Assembly: GCA_032871835.1 (NCBI GenBank)
Contig: CM065301.1
Span: forward strand, 11,044,413-11,108,412
Source of the DNA: Dipteronia dyeriana
Taxonomy: Eukaryota; Streptophyta; Magnoliopsida; Sapindales; Sapindaceae
Length of the DNA stretch: 64,000 nucleotides
Direction: 5' to 3'
The notes beneath the pieces were generated by a model, which searched no databases, was not told the origin of the DNA, and saw only the letters and a program-made list of their open reading frames with translations. Below are positions 46,101-58,840 of this stretch, in pieces. Positions within the stretch are counted from its first letter, which is position 1, and the number at the start of each line of letters is the position of its first letter. Both the position numbers and the translations under genes were made by a program.

Positions 46101-46470
46101 ATGGCAGGTATACTCTTGCTTAATTGCCTTTTTCTTGCTGAGCGAGATAACCATTCATTCACTCGTGCTTGCTGCTCGCGACCTGGGAGAAGTTGTTGCC
46201 CTTCCCCCATTACCAAAAAGCACTCACGTTTTTTTGGAGCAATGTGCGGCAAAACCGAAACCGGGGTGTGGTAATCAGCTCGCAGGCAGCCTGATCGGAA
46301 TTGGAACGGTCTCACCTGATTGTTGTCATAACCTTCCTACGTTCGGACGACCTTGCTATGATGAGTTTTTGGCTGTAAATCTTCCTTACCACAAAGTTGA
46401 GGCAGACAAAGTTAAAGCTAATAGTTAAAAGGTTTGGAACGATTGTGCGAAAATCAAGCCTTCTGCTTGA
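46101..46470 (+). pseudogene. ECA1/prolamin-like secreted protein, array copy 7
   Basis: Duplicate of copy 4 with the same 8-bp deletion after ATG 46101 and the same TAA before the last Cys (about 46426). It has a private change, STHVFLEQC for STHDFLEQC. All six Cys codons persist in the displaced frame. Non-functional. Confidence 0.82.
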
Positions 46471-48067
46471 GCATTATAAATTGTTTTATTTAATAAACAT
46501 TTTGGTGCAAAATCACAGAGAGCTATAAAGGTTTATCTTCATCATTATGCATTGTTATGTGTACGGAAAACTATTCAAGTAAAACTAATACTTATTTTTA
46601 CTCGTACGTCAACCGCGTTTAAATAAGTTCTATGTCATACGTTAGAATTTGTCAGTCCTCTTACCTTGCCTAGTGTTACCAATACAAGTGAATAAAATAT
46701 TTTCAAAAAATAACATGGAAGTAGTAGTAAAATTTAATAAACGACTGCTACGAATGATGAATAAACCGTCATAGTTATATACGTAAAGTTTAGGCGTGTC
46801 CGTAAGTAGAAAAAAAAAACAGTACTATGAACACTGTTCTTTTTTTTTTACGGTACGAAGATATCGATAATTTAAAGATTCGGCAACATAAAAACCAATA
46901 CTCATTATTTCATTTATGTAACCTTCAAAATATTGATAAATCAAAACTAATATTGCTTATTACTTTTATGTAAGGTATTGTTATATTCTGAACGGATTTT
47001 ACGTTTGTTGTCAATCGTTTTTTATATGACAGAATAAAGTTTCTAACGATCGAAATTTCGTATATTTGATTCGTAGAAATAGAAAGCTTGATAAAGTTGT
47101 TTCATGAAATTAAGAAAGTTTTTATTGTCTAGGGAATATTATTTTTCAAACAAAACTCGTAAATTTACAGTGTCATGGAATCGTTCTCGTATAAATGACG
47201 TACATCTTGTTTATGAATTAAATTACTTTGTAAGAACAAATAAATGAAAGTAACAATTTTTTTAATACATAAAAAAGAGTATTCTTCTTACAAACGAAAT
47301 TTACGTATTTTTTCTAGACAACGTTTCTCAAAATAATTAGTTTTTAAAATTAAAAAAAGGGTGTCCTCTTGCAAATACTTTTTCTAGATAATTACGAATG
47401 AATCGATCACGACATAAGCATTTTGGCGAACACAGTAACAATTTCATATCTTAAACGACTTATTATTTTAAGTCGGATAATTTATAAATTCTACTTTTTC
47501 TTTTTTAGTTATTTGGCCAAAAAAAATATTAAATACGAAAGAGTGTAATATCTAATACAAGGACAATAAAGAGGAAAACAAAAATTAAAAAATAAATAAC
47601 AAAAGTATTTCATGTAAATTGTGCATTATGCTACAGCTTTTATATTTTCCGAAGGTAGCTTTTTGTTTTGATTTATATCGACAACTAATCGTGTAACATA
47701 TCAGAATGTTACCACCACGCATATTACTGAATAAAGTGGGGACCCGGTTCCTGAAATTTTGGTCTCGTCACTGGACGTTTTAATTGATATCATTAAATTT
47801 CAAGATGATTGAGCGAGGTTTATTTACATAATCGTAACTTAATATCAATTGAAACACTAGTTATATATCGGTTCAAGTAAGTTCAATAAATGCGAAGTAA
47901 AGAATTAATGAAACGCTTTAAAAACTTAACTCGACCTATATTTTAACTTCTTGTAAATGAGCTTGTCTTCCCCCATTGCAACACCATCGAGAAAGGAAAG
48001 GGATCGATCACTAACGAACACCTTTTTGTAAGGAGATTAAATATATAACAGACTAATCTTTTACGTT

Positions 48068-48454
48068 ATGGCAGGTATCGGTAGCTACTCTAGCTTAATT
48101 GCTTTTTTCTTGTTGAGCGAGATAGCCATTCTTTCACCCGTGCTTGCTGCTCGCGACCTAGGAGAAGTTGTTGCTCTTCCCCTGTTACCAAAGAGCACTC
48201 ACAATTTCTTAGAACAATGTGCGACAAAACTGTAACCGGGGTGTGGTAATCAGCTCGCAGGAAGCTTGTTCGGAACTGGAACGGTCTCACCTGATTGTTG
48301 TCATAACCTTCCTACGTTCTGACGACCTTGCTATGAAGAGTTTTTGGCTGTAACTCTTCCTTACCACAAAGTTGATGCAGCCAAAGTTAATGCTAAAAGT
48401 GAAAAGGTTTGGAACGATTGTGCAAAAATCAAGCCTGCTGCTTTAGCATTATAA
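48068..48454 (+). pseudogene. ECA1/prolamin-like secreted protein, array copy 8 (two nonsense codons, stop lost)
   Basis: Intact ATG and signal peptide (MAGIGSYSSLIAFFLLSE), but AAA has become TAA in TKL*PGC (about 48233) and GGA has become TGA in PTF*RPC (about 48320). The normal stop TGA is TTA, extending the frame to TAA 48454. The six Cys are present. The Tork-like copia is inserted about 285 bases downstream. Confidence 0.82.
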
Positions 48455-48739
48455 ATTGTTTTATTTAATAAACATTGTGATGCAAAATCACAGAGAGCTA
48501 TAAAGGTTTATTTTCATCATTATGCATTGTTATGTGTACGGAAAACTATTCACGTAAAACTAGTACTTATTTTTTTTCGTACGCCAACCTCGTTCAAATT
48601 AGTTCTAAGTCATACGTTAGAATTTTACGGTCCTCTTACCAAGCATAGTGTTACCAATGTAAGTGAATAAAATATTGGTGAAAAATAAAACGGAAGTAGC
48701 AGTAAAATTTCATAAAACGACTGCTACGAATGATGAATA

Positions 48740-49712
48740 TGTAAAACGTATTTTACAAACAAACCTGACTGGTATAAATAAAAACAGAAAGTAACGTTAG
48801 AAAAGGAGTTTGATCCGAGGCCCGTGTTTCACACGGTGTCCTTAAGACAATTTCGCCGGACAACACCGTATGTGTATTAGGTGATTGTCTCCCAGGATAC
48901 AACGGTTCAACAGTGGTAGGCCTAAGCACTATCCACTACCAGTGAACTCAAACCGAGTTTTGAACTTACCAAGAAAACCAGAGAAGAAAAGAAATCGACT
49001 GCTCAAAAGAAAAAAACTAGAATTGTTTTTGTTCTGTGTGTGTTGAACAGAATATTAGAGATATTAAATACCCAAACCGAAAACTAGGTTTTTGGGATTA
49101 ATTCGGGATTATAATTGGAAAATTCTTTTTGATTTAATAAGAAAATAATTTAATTAGATAATATTCTCCAATGAGATTTATTTCTAATTAAAACTCGATT
49201 CTGTATTCTTAGTGATCAAGTAAGAAATCAGAATCCAAACAATTAAAGCTTTCCTTATTCATCACAATCAAAAACGTTGACTTAGGGAAGTGGCAAAAGG
49301 TCAACTGTACTCTCACAATCCAATCGGAGCGACATTCGTGTTTGCAGGTCGCGCCCACACACGAGTCGTGCATTTGAAGGTTCGGGGTCCATGATTTGCA
49401 CACCCCCCTTGCGCGCGCGAGAGAGAGCCTCTATGCCACACACATGTTGAAAGCTCATATCACACATTCACTTATAAACTACTTATAAATGATTTCCCTA
49501 AGCAATGTGGGATTCCTTTTAATACCTACACAATGGGTCCACTTTGAGATTCAATTTCTCATTCACCCATCAACCATTTTGTGAATTTGAGTATACCATT
49601 TCGAAGTTCTCACGGAGGAGAATTCAAATCCACTTTAATATTCCATTTTTATGGAATTTATCATACTCAATTTTTGCCCTCAACATGAGAGATTATCATA
49701 AAATTTCCAACA
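48740..49712 (-). repeat. 3' LTR of the Tork-like element
   Basis: Runs TGTAAAACGT to TTTCCAACA on the + strand. Its start, GTAAAACGTATTTT, recurs at 54888. It is followed by ATCCCCCACA (49713-49722), the complement of a TGTGGGGGAT polypurine tract. Confidence 0.88.
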
Positions 49713-50200
49713 ATCCCCCACATGAATGAAATTGACCTAGGAGACACAAAGAAGATGTTTGGTAAGTTCAAACGGTCGAAGCCTGCATATGATAGGTAGG
49801 TGTTACCTTTTGAACTTTCTCTTGTAAAGGTATGCTTACTTTATTGGCTGATCAGTAGATGTGATATCCTTGAACTGTTCTGCCGTTTTGTGTAAACGAT
49901 CACACACCTTACACAGGTATCTTCCAGACCCGATTTGGTTCTCATTTTTATGTTCGTTTTGGCCATGAACATGTGTCTGGTTCTGTGAGAGGCTCTGGTG
50001 AATATAACCCTTCACTATTCTCTTTTAGAAGCCGCCCCACTTCTCTCTCACATAGGTGATTTCTCAATTAAGAGTAACCCGGTTTACTCTGCTCAGATTT
50101 CCATAGCTAGGAATTTCGACGCATAAGAATCATTAAAAACCACAGTTTAACCTTTTCCCTACAGGCATCACTGTTTCATCATAGGAATGGACTTGAGGGT
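49713..50200 (-). other. 3' untranslated segment of the Tork-like element
   Basis: Between the polypurine tract and the end of RNase H. The - strand carries no protein-like frame beyond the tail of RNase H (which ends about 50200-50300). Otherwise unremarkable. Confidence 0.5.
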
Positions 50201-51734
50201 AACCCCCACAGTGATCCAACTAAGTCTTACAACTTGGTTGTCCCATTGAACCTAGATCTTGGGATCTCCAGTCAACTAGGTTGGGTGTCCATTATATCGA
50301 CCTTTTATCTAATCGGCTTTAGTCCCATTCCTCTCGATGATGTCTCAGCTAGTTCTCTGTTTAACCCTTTAGTTAGCGGATCCGTAATGTTATCTTTTGA
50401 CCTTACATAGTCAATAGTGATAACCCCAGTTAAGATTAGCTATCTAATGGTATTATGTCTTCGACGTATATGTCTAGACTTTCTATTATACATACTGCTC
50501 TAGGCTCTTCCTATTGCTGATTGACTATCACAGTGAATGCAAATTGCCGGTACAGGCTTTGGCCATCTTGGAATATCTTCTAAGAATTGGCGTAGCCATT
50601 CAGCATCCTCTCCATATTTATCTAATACTATAAAATCAGATTCTATGGTGGATATGGCTATACATGTTTGTTTGGAGGATTTTCAAGATACCGACGCACC
50701 ACCCAGTGTACATACCCACTAGTGGATTTTGAATCCTTCATATCAGATATCCAGTTAGCATCAGTGTATCCTTCTAGGACAGCTGGATATCTGGTATAAT
50801 ACAGTCCATGATTACGAGTGAATCGTAAGTACTTCAGTACTCTTACTGTTCCTTTCCAGTGATCGGTTCCTGGATTACTCGTATATCTGCTTAATTGACT
50901 GACTGCATTCGCTATGTCTGGTCTTGTACAACTGGTTAAGTACATCAGACTTCCTATCACTCGAGAATATTCTAGTTGAGAGATGCTCTCACCCTCATTC
51001 TTGGATAGATGTAGATTTGTATCTACTGGTGTTCTAGAAATTCCAATATCATTTTTGTTGAATTTCTCAAGAATCATGTGAATATAGTGTGATTGACTTA
51101 GTATGAGTCCGTTAGATGTCCTTGAGATTTTCATTCCCAATATTACATCAGCCGGTCCCATATCTTTCATATCAAATCTTGATTTCAACATATCCTTAGT
51201 AGATTTGACCATTTTATCATAACTACCAACAATGACCATGTCATCAACGTAAAGGCACACAATGACATAGCCATTTTCTGTGTCCTTGACATAAACACAT
51301 TTGTCACATTCGTTGATCTTAAATCCATTTGACATCATAGCATTGTCAAATTTCTCATGCCATTGTTTTGGTGCTTGCTTTAAACCATATAAAGACTTCA
51401 ACAATTTACATACTTTCTTTCCTTGTCCTGGAGCGGAAAAACCCTCAGGTTGTTTCATGTAAATTTCTTCATCTAAATCTCCATTTAAGAAAATCGTTTT
51501 CACATCCATTTGATGTACTTCAAGATTTCGCAAAGCTGCGATTGCAAGTATCATTCTAATGGAGGTTATTATCGTCACAGGAGAATATGTATCAAAGTAG
51601 TCTAGGCCTTCTCGTTGATTGTAACCTTTAATTACAAGTCTGGCCTTATACTTATCAATTGTTCCATCTGCTTTCATCTTTCTTTTGAAAATCCATTTGG
51701 ATCCTAGCGGTTTACATCCAGGAGGAAGATCCAT
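50200..51734 (-). pseudogene. copia reverse transcriptase-RNase H (broken)
   Basis: From 51734: [73 protein letters not shown] (catalytic YVDD, about 51250), [39 protein letters not shown] and SKSTSGYV. There a frame change at about 50700 leads to a false end at 50658. In the next frame RNase H goes on ([49 protein letters not shown]). The first codon is not a natural start: the TAG upstream replaces a Trp in [11 protein letters not shown]. Confidence 0.87.
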
Positions 51735-51740
51735 TAATTC

Positions 51741-52720
51741 CTAAGTATGATTTTTAAGGATGGAATCAATTTCGCTCCTGATTGCCTCTTTCCACAAGAG
51801 TCCTTCAGAAGAGCTTACCGCTTCTTTGAAGGTTCGAGGTTCACCTTCCAGCAAATAGGTCATAAAATCTGGACCAAAAGACGTTTCCGTCCTTGCTCTT
51901 TTGCTACGTCTAGGTTCATCCTCTACTTCATTTCCTTGTTCGTGGTCCTCACAACTATCATCATGTGTTCGTTTTGACGAACTTGCTTCATCATTGGATT
52001 TATATGGAAAAACATGTTCAAAGAACATCGCGTTTCTAGATTCCATTATAGTGTTTTTGTGTATATCTGATATGTCAGATTTATAGACCAAGAATCGATA
52101 AGCACTATTTTTTTGTGCATATCCAATGAAAATGCAGTCAACAGTTTTAGGACCTATTTTCACCTTCTTAGGTATAGGTACTGCTACTTTGGCAAGACAC
52201 CCCCACATTTGTAAGAATTTATAGGAAGGCTTTCTTCCTTTCCATAGTTCATATGATATCTTGTCTTCTTTCTTTCGGGGTACCTTGGTTAAAAGGTAAT
52301 TGCTAGACAATATAGCGTCACCCCACATGTTCTGAGGCACTCCAGAACGTATCAGCATTGCATTCATCATTTCTTTCAAGGTACGATTTTTACGTTCTGC
52401 AATACCGTTTTGCTTAGGGGAATATGGTGCAGTAGTTTGATGTATGATTCCGTGTTGAGCACAGAATTCACCAAACGGTGCTACATATTCACCACCTCGG
52501 TCACTTCTCAGTACCTTGATTTTCTTGTTGAGTTGATTCTCAACTTCAGTTTTATAGAGACTAAACTTCTCTATAGCTTCATCCTTGTTTTTCAACAAAT
52601 ATACATAGCAGTATTTGGTGCTATCATCTATAAATGTGTTGAAATATTAGTTGCCACCTCTTGTTTGAACAAATTTTAAATCACATATATATGTGTGAAT
52701 TAAATCAAGAGGTTCAGATT
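51741..52720 (-). pseudogene. copia integrase (broken)
   Basis: The core begins before 52598 with FIDDSTKYCYVYLL, split by a stop near 52650. It continues with VLRSDRGGEYV (about 52512), APYSPKQNGIAERKNRTLKE (about 52400) and the conserved CIFIGYAQKNSAYRF (about 52120), then an acidic linker with RRSKRAR. The Asp and Glu of the core that I can see are intact. It ends at TAG 51738-51740 where RT would continue. Confidence 0.85.
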
Positions 52721-52724
52721 TCCT

Positions 52725-53500
52725 TTAAATAGTTTGAAATGATGACCTTGTTAGTTTTGCTTTAATGCAAACTTCACACTTATGTTTAGGATCAATATTG
52801 AATGTGGGAATATGATTTAAGTTAATTAATCTACGCAGAGTATCATAATTAACGTGTCCTAGTCTACTATGCCATAAATTGGAAGACTCAAACAAATAAA
52901 CTGAAAAATTATCTTTATTGATTGTTCTTTTGACAACAGATACATTAAGCTTAAACAGTCCTTCAGTTACATATCCCCTACCCACATGAGTTCCCTGCTT
53001 GGTTAAAACCACTTTGTCTGATTCAATCACCATCTTGAACCCATGCTGATTGAGCAACGAACCGGAAACCAAGTTCTTGCGTATATCAGGTACATACAAC
53101 ACATTGTTCAAGCTCAGGTTATACCAGAGGTCATCTTAAGAATGACTTAACCACGTCCCTTCACGTCAGATGTGGCTGAGTTGCCCATATACGACTTTTC
53201 TTCATTCTTCATTTCTTCAAATATATTGAACATCTCTCTGTCAGAGCATATATGACGAGTGGCCCCAGTATTCAACCACCACACCCTTGGGTTTGACCCA
53301 ACAAGGTTTGCTTCTGTCACAACTGCAGAGAGATTGATCTCGGATACATTTCTTGAGATCCCAGCAACCACGTTTGCCTTGTGGTTCTTCTTCTTCTTTG
53401 GCAACCTGCACTCAGAAGATTTGTGACCCAGCTTGTCACAGTTGAAGCACTTCCCTTGGAATTTTGGCTTCTTAGAGACTCCTCCATTGGGACCCAATTT
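52725..53500 (-). pseudogene. copia zinc knuckle, protease and GAG-pre-integrase (broken)
   Basis: Zinc knuckle CFNCDKLGHKSSEC near 53410-53450. Protease block WWLNTGATRHICSDR (about 53268), where the catalytic Asp is replaced by Asn. After a stop at about 53147 the frame reopens at 53111 with NNVLYVPDIRKNLVSGSLL, SNLWHSRLGHVNYDTLRRL and CEVCIKAKLTR (HHCC zinc site). The Asp-to-Asn change alone should inactivate the protease. Confidence 0.82.
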
Positions 53501-53539
53501 GGATCCTTTTCTAGGCTTGTTCTTCTTTGGTTTAGAACT

Positions 53540-54435
53540 TTACCCATGCTCAACCACATTGATCTTTGCTTCAGGCGCATTGACATCTTTCTTATCATAC
53601 TTCATGTGATCTTCCTGAATACGAAGATTGAGAATTAGATCATCGATCTTCATCTCCTTTCGCTTGTGTTTGAGATAGTTTTTGAACTCTTTCCATGAAG
53701 GAGGAAGCTTCTCAATGATTGCAGCCATCTGGAAAGTTTCACTTAGGGTCATCCCTTCGGCATGTATCTCATGCAGAATCACCTGTAGCTCTTGGACTTG
53801 ACTCATAACTGTCTTGGAATCCCCCATCTTGTAATCAAGAAACCGACCGACAATAAACTTCTTGGAACCAGCGTCCTCGGTTTTGTATTTACGGTCTAAT
53901 GATTCCCACAGTTCTTTGGCTGTTTTCTTTGAAGAATAAACGCTATATAGCGAATCTGACAGCCCGTTCAGTATGTAATTACGGCACAGGAATTCCGAGT
54001 GATTCCATGCATCAATTGCATTCCATACCTGAACATCTCACTCTTCACCATTATTAGGTTTAGGAGCATTTTCAGTCAAGAATCTGCCAAGGTTCAGTAC
54101 GGTCAGATAAAACAGCATCTTTTGCTGTCATCGTTTAAAATTCGGTCCACTAAACTTATCAGGCTTCTCCTATGATTCATCGGCAAAGGTACCGAATTCA
54201 TGTAGGGATTTACCATGGGAACATTCCCTTGACTCATTTCCTGGCTCATCACCTGATCAGGCATGTTCCTCACGAAGGAGTTGATGGCCGGAGTAGTTGT
54301 AGCCACAGTAGGTACTACTACTGGAACCTGGCCCACAAGCACAGAGTTCACAGCTGAAGTATCTAATCCCATACTTGGATTAACTTCTGGAGTCTCTAGT
54401 GGAACACTGGAGTTCACATTCGATTTGTTTGCCAT
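53540..54435 (-). pseudogene. copia gag (broken)
   Basis: Probable start MANKSNVNSSVPLE at 54435, with a Pro/Val/Thr-rich N-terminus. After a frame break near 54103-54130 the core follows: MLFYLTVLNLGRFL, a stop in [49 protein letters not shown], then [37 protein letters not shown], the UBN2-type gag of TNT-like copia. A stop at about 53540 precedes the zinc knuckle. Confidence 0.82.
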
Positions 54436-54559
54436 AATATCTGAAACAAAAACAGAATCGTTTTAGTATCACAAAAATAATAGCAAAGATATCAGTTGAT
54501 ATCAAATCAGATTTCATGATGGAAATCAGAATCAGTGTCTGATATTGCAGACCCGATAA

Positions 54560-54765
54560 CACAATTGAAATCACAATTGATTTCGAAACCAGCGTCTAAT
54601 AATAGACCCAATTTCCACAGATTAATATATATCTTTCAAATTAAAATCAGTGTTCCAAAGAACCCGATTTCCACAGGTTATACAATTCAAATCAGTGTTC
54701 CAAAGAACCCGATTTCCAAATTGAATCAGTGTTCCAGAGGAACCCAATTACCACAGTTTTACAAG
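54560..54765 (-). repeat. short direct repeats in the 5' leader of the Tork-like element
   Basis: On the + strand AATCAGTGTTCCA[AG]AG[AG]AACCC plus a following [GA]ATTTCCA is repeated about every 40-60 bases (near 54648, 54690 and 54725), with a weaker copy near 54590. These would lie between the primer site and gag in element RNA. Confidence 0.75.
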
Positions 54766-54805
54766 CTGATTGATTTTTCAAGTCTGTTACGATCTGAACC
54801 AGAAA

Positions 54806-54815
54806 TCTGATACCA
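54806..54815 (-). promoter_or_regulatory. candidate primer-binding site, displaced from the LTR
   Basis: On the - strand TGGTATCAGA matches the usual copia primer site, but it lies about 70 bases inside the LTR edge at 54887 rather than next to it. The LTR edge is fixed by the target duplication, so either the primer differs or the leader is unusual. Confidence 0.5.
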
Positions 54816-54886
54816 CAAAGTTTGAATAAGCAAACGTTGTTTGAAATAATTTGAAAATAGAAAAGAAAATGAAATTGTCTTAAGAT

Positions 54887-55824
54887 TGTAAAACGTATTT
54901 TGAAAACAAACCTGACTGGTATCAATGAAAACAGAAAGTAACGTTAGAAAAGGAGTTTGATCCGAGGCCCGTATTTCACACGGTGCCCTTAAGACAATTT
55001 CGCTGGACAACACCGTATGTGTATTAGGTGATTGTCTCCCAGGATACAACGGTTCAACAGTGGTAGGCCTAAGCACTATCCACTACCAGCGAACTCAAAC
55101 CAAGTTTTGAACTTACCAAGAAAACCAGAGAAGAAAAGAAATCGACTGCTCAAAAGAAAAAAAACTAGAATTGTTTTTGTTCTGTGTGTGTTGAATAGAA
55201 TATTAGAGATATTAAATACCCAAACCGAAAACTAGGGTTTTGGGATTAATTAGGGATTATAATTGGAAAATTCTTTTTGATTTAATAAGAAAATAATTTA
55301 ATTAGATAATATTCTCCAAAGAGATTTATTTCTAATTAAAACTCGATTATGTATTCTTAATGATCAAGTAAGAAATCAGAATCCAAACAATTAAAGCTTT
55401 TCTTATTCATCACAATCAAAAACGTTGACTTAGGGAAGTGGCAAAAACGTTGTCTGCAGGTCGCGCCCACACACGACTCGTGCATTTGAAGGTTCGGGGT
55501 CCATGATTTGCACACCCCCCCTGCGCGCGCGAGAGAGAGCATCTATGCCACACACATGTTGAAATCTCATATCACACATTCACTTATAAACTACTTATAA
55601 ATGATTTCCCTAAGGAATGTGGGATTCCTTTTAATCCCTACACAATGGGTCCACTTTGAGATTCAATTTCTCATTCACCCATTAACCATTTTGTGAATTT
55701 GAGTATACCATTTCGAAGTTCTCACGGAGGAGAATTCGAATCCACTTTAATATTCCATTTCTATGGAATTTATCATACTCAATTTTTGCCCTCAACATGA
55801 GAAATTGTCACAAAATTTTCAGCA
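54887..55824 (-). repeat. 5' LTR of the Tork-like element
   Basis: Runs TGTAAAACGT to TTTTCAGCA. It matches 48740-49712 with few changes plus a missing block: after GTGGCAAAA about 35 bases present in the other LTR (near 49295-49345) are absent. Target copy GAATA follows. Confidence 0.88.
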
Positions 55825-57117
55825 GAATAAACCATCATAGTTATATACATAAAGTTTAATCGTGTTCGTAAGTACAAAAAAAAATCATTACTATGAACAC
55901 TATTCTTTTTATTCTACGGTACGAAGATATCGATAATTTAAAGATTCAGCAACATAAAAACAATACTTATTATTTCCTATATGTAACCTTCAAAATATTG
56001 ATAAATCAAAACTAATATTGATTATTAGTTTTATGTAAGGTATAGTTATATTCTGGAGGGATTTTACGTATCGTTGTCAATCGTTTTTTTATGACAGAAT
56101 AAAGTTTCTAACGATCGAAATTTCGTATATTTGATTCGTAGAAATAGAAAGTTTGATAAAGTTGTTTCATGAAGTTAAGAAAGTTTTTATTGTCTCGGGA
56201 ATATTATTTTTCAAACAAAACTTGTAATATTTACAGTGTCATAAAATCATTCTCGTATAAATGACGTATATCTTGTTTATGAATTAAATTACTTTGTGAG
56301 AACAAATAAGTGAAAGTAACAATTTTTTTAATACATAAAAAAGGGAATTCTTCTTACAAACAAAATTTAAGTATTTCGTCAAGACAACGTTTCACAAAAT
56401 AATTAGTTTTTAAAATTAAAAAAAGGGTGTCCCCTTACGAATACTTTTTCTAGATAATTACGAATGAATCGATCACGACATAAGCATATTGGCGAATACA
56501 GTAACAATTTCATATCTTAAACGACTTATTATTTTAAGTCAGATAATTTATAAATTCTACTTTGTCTTTTTTAGTTATTTGGCCAAAAAAATATTAAATA
56601 TTAAATAGTATAATATCGAATACAAGGACAATGAAGAGGAAAAACAAAAATGAAAAAAGAAAAAACAAAAGTATTTTATGTAAATTGTGCATTATGCTAC
56701 AGCCTTTATATTTTCCGAAGGTAGCTTTTTGTTTTGATTTATATCGACAACCAATCGTGTAACATATCAGAATGTTACCACTATTTATATTACTGAATAA
56801 AATGGGGACCCGGTTCCTGAGAGTTTGGTTTTGTCACAGGACATTTTAATTGATATCATTGAGCGAGGTTTATTTACATAATCGTAACTTAATATCAATC
56901 GAAACACTAGTTATATATCGGTTCAAGTAAGTTCAATAAATGTGAAGCAAAGAATTAATGAAACGCTTTACAAACTTAACTCGTCCTATATTTTAACTTC
57001 TTATAAATGAGCTTGACATCCCCCATTGCAACACCATCAAGAAAGGAAAGGGATCGATCACTAACGAAAACCTTTTTGTAAGGAAATAAAATATATAACA
57101 GACTAATCTTTAACATT

Positions 57118-57495
57118 ATGGCAGGTATCGGTAGCTACTCCATCTTAATTGTTTTTTTCTTGTTGAACGAGATAGCCATTCTTTCACCCGTGCTTGCTGC
57201 TCGCGACCTGGGAGAAGTTGTTGCTCTTCCCCCGTTACAAAAGAGCACTCAGGATTTCTTAGAACAATGTGCGGCAAAACTTAAACAGGGGTGTGGTAAT
57301 CAGCTCGCAGGTAGCCTGTTCGGAACTGGAACGGTCTCACTTGATTGTTGTCATAACCTTCCTACGTTCGGATGACCTTGCTATGACGAGTTTTTGGCTG
57401 TAACTCTTCCTTACCACAAAGTTGATGCAGACAAAATTAAAGCAAAGAGTGAAAAGGTTTGGAACGATTGTGCGAAAATCAAGCCTTTTGCTTGA
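57118..57495 (+). pseudogene. ECA1/prolamin-like secreted protein, array copy 9 (late nonsense)
   Basis: The least damaged copy. ATG 57118 starts MAGIGSYSILIVFFLL with a strong signal peptide and likely cleavage after LAA. EQC, QGC and the DCC pair follow. A CGA-to-TGA change at 57373 stops the frame after 85 residues (PTFG*), removing the fifth and sixth Cys. Beyond it the frame is open to TGA 57495 with no other lesion, so one substitution separates it from a full 125-residue gene. TATA box at 57002; AATAAA about 57517. Whether the 85-residue form is made is unknown. Confidence 0.85.
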
Positions 57496-58840
57496 GCATT
57501 ATAAATTGTTTTATTTAATAAACAATGTGATGCAAAATCACAGAGAGCTATAAAGGTTTATCTTCATCATTATGCATTGTTATGTGTACAAAAAACTATT
57601 CACGTTAAACTAATACTTATTTTTACTCGTACGTCAACCGCGTTTAAATAAGTTTTAAGTCATGCTTTAGAATTTTACGGTCCTCTTACCATGGATAGTG
57701 TTACCACTATAAGTGAATAAAATATTTTTTAAAAATAACATGGAAGTAGCAGTAAAATTTAATAAACGAATGATGAATAAACAGTCATAGTTATATACGT
57801 AAAGTTTAATCGTGTTCTTAAGTAGAAAAAAAACAGTACTATGAACACTATTCTTTTTATTTTACTGTACGAAGATATCGATAATTTAAAGATTCAGCAA
57901 CATAAAAATCAATACTCTTTTTTTCTTATATGTAACCTTAAAATATTGATAAATCAAAACTAATATTGCTTATTACTTTTATGTAAGGTGTAGTTATATT
58001 CTGGAGGGATTTTATGTTTCGTTGTCAATCGTTTTTTATATGAGAGAATAAAGTTTCTAACATCAAAATTTCGTATATTTGATTCGTAGAAATAGAAAGT
58101 TTGATAAAGTTGTTTCATGAAGTAGAGAAAGTTTTTATTGTCTCGGGAATATTATTTTCTAAACAAAACTCGTAAAGTTTAAAGTGTCATGGAATCGTTC
58201 TCGTATAAATGACATACATCATGTTTATGAATTAAATTACTTTGTTAGAACAAATAAGTGAAAGTAACAACTTTTTTAATACATAAAAAAGGGAATTCTT
58301 CTTACAAACCAAATTAACGTATTTTGTCTAGACAACGTTTCTCAAAATAATTAATTTTCAAAATTAAAAAAGGGTGTCCCGTTACGAATACATTTTCTAG
58401 ATAATTACGAATGAATCGATCACGACATAAACATATTGGCGAACACAGTAACAATTTCATATCTTAAACGACATATTATTTTAAGTCAGATAATTTATAA
58501 ATTCTACTTTGACTTTTTTAGTTATTTGGCCAGAAAATATTAAATACGAAAGAGTATAATATCGAATACAAGGACAATAAAGAGGAAAAACATAATGAAA
58601 AAAGAAAAAACAAAACTATTTTATGTAAATTGTGCATTTTGCAACAACCTTTATATTTTCCGAAGGTAGCTTTTTGTTTTGATTTATATCGACAACTAAT
58701 CGTGTAACATATCAGAATGTTGCCACCATGTATATTACTGAATAAAAGGGGGACCCGACTCCTGAAAGTTTGGTCTTGTCGCTGGACGTTTTAATTGATA
58801 TCATTAAATTTCAAGATGATTGATTGAGGTTTATTTACAT

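Larger units (their letters stand above)
36470..47770 (+). repeat. 11.3 kb segmental tandem duplication, copy B
   Basis: Partner of 25170-36470. It carries gene copies 5, 6 and 7 and the second gypsy element. The offset is 11298 up to about 45780 and 11305 after about 45900, the step marking a conversion patch. Third-unit sequence resembling its start follows at about 47770, so the duplication was probably produced by crossing-over between array units. Confidence 0.9.
48740..55824 (-). mobile_element. Ty1/copia retrotransposon (Tork/TNT-like)
   Basis: Complete element on the - strand with LTRs 48740-49712 (973 bases) and 54887-55824 (938 bases) and a perfect 5-bp target duplication GAATA (48735-48739, 55825-55829) inside the 3' half of array unit 8. 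The order gag, PR, INT, RT, RNase H defines copia. Wording such as [19 protein letters not shown] and NGIAERKNRTLKEM is TNT/Tork-like. Frames are long but broken by a few stops. The LTRs are highly similar; the main difference is a ~35-base block missing from the right one near 55445. Confidence 0.9.

Noticed and set aside
54535..55235. Forward and reverse frames in the Tork-like leader and LTR
   Set aside because: Short, repeat-derived and lying in non-coding element parts.
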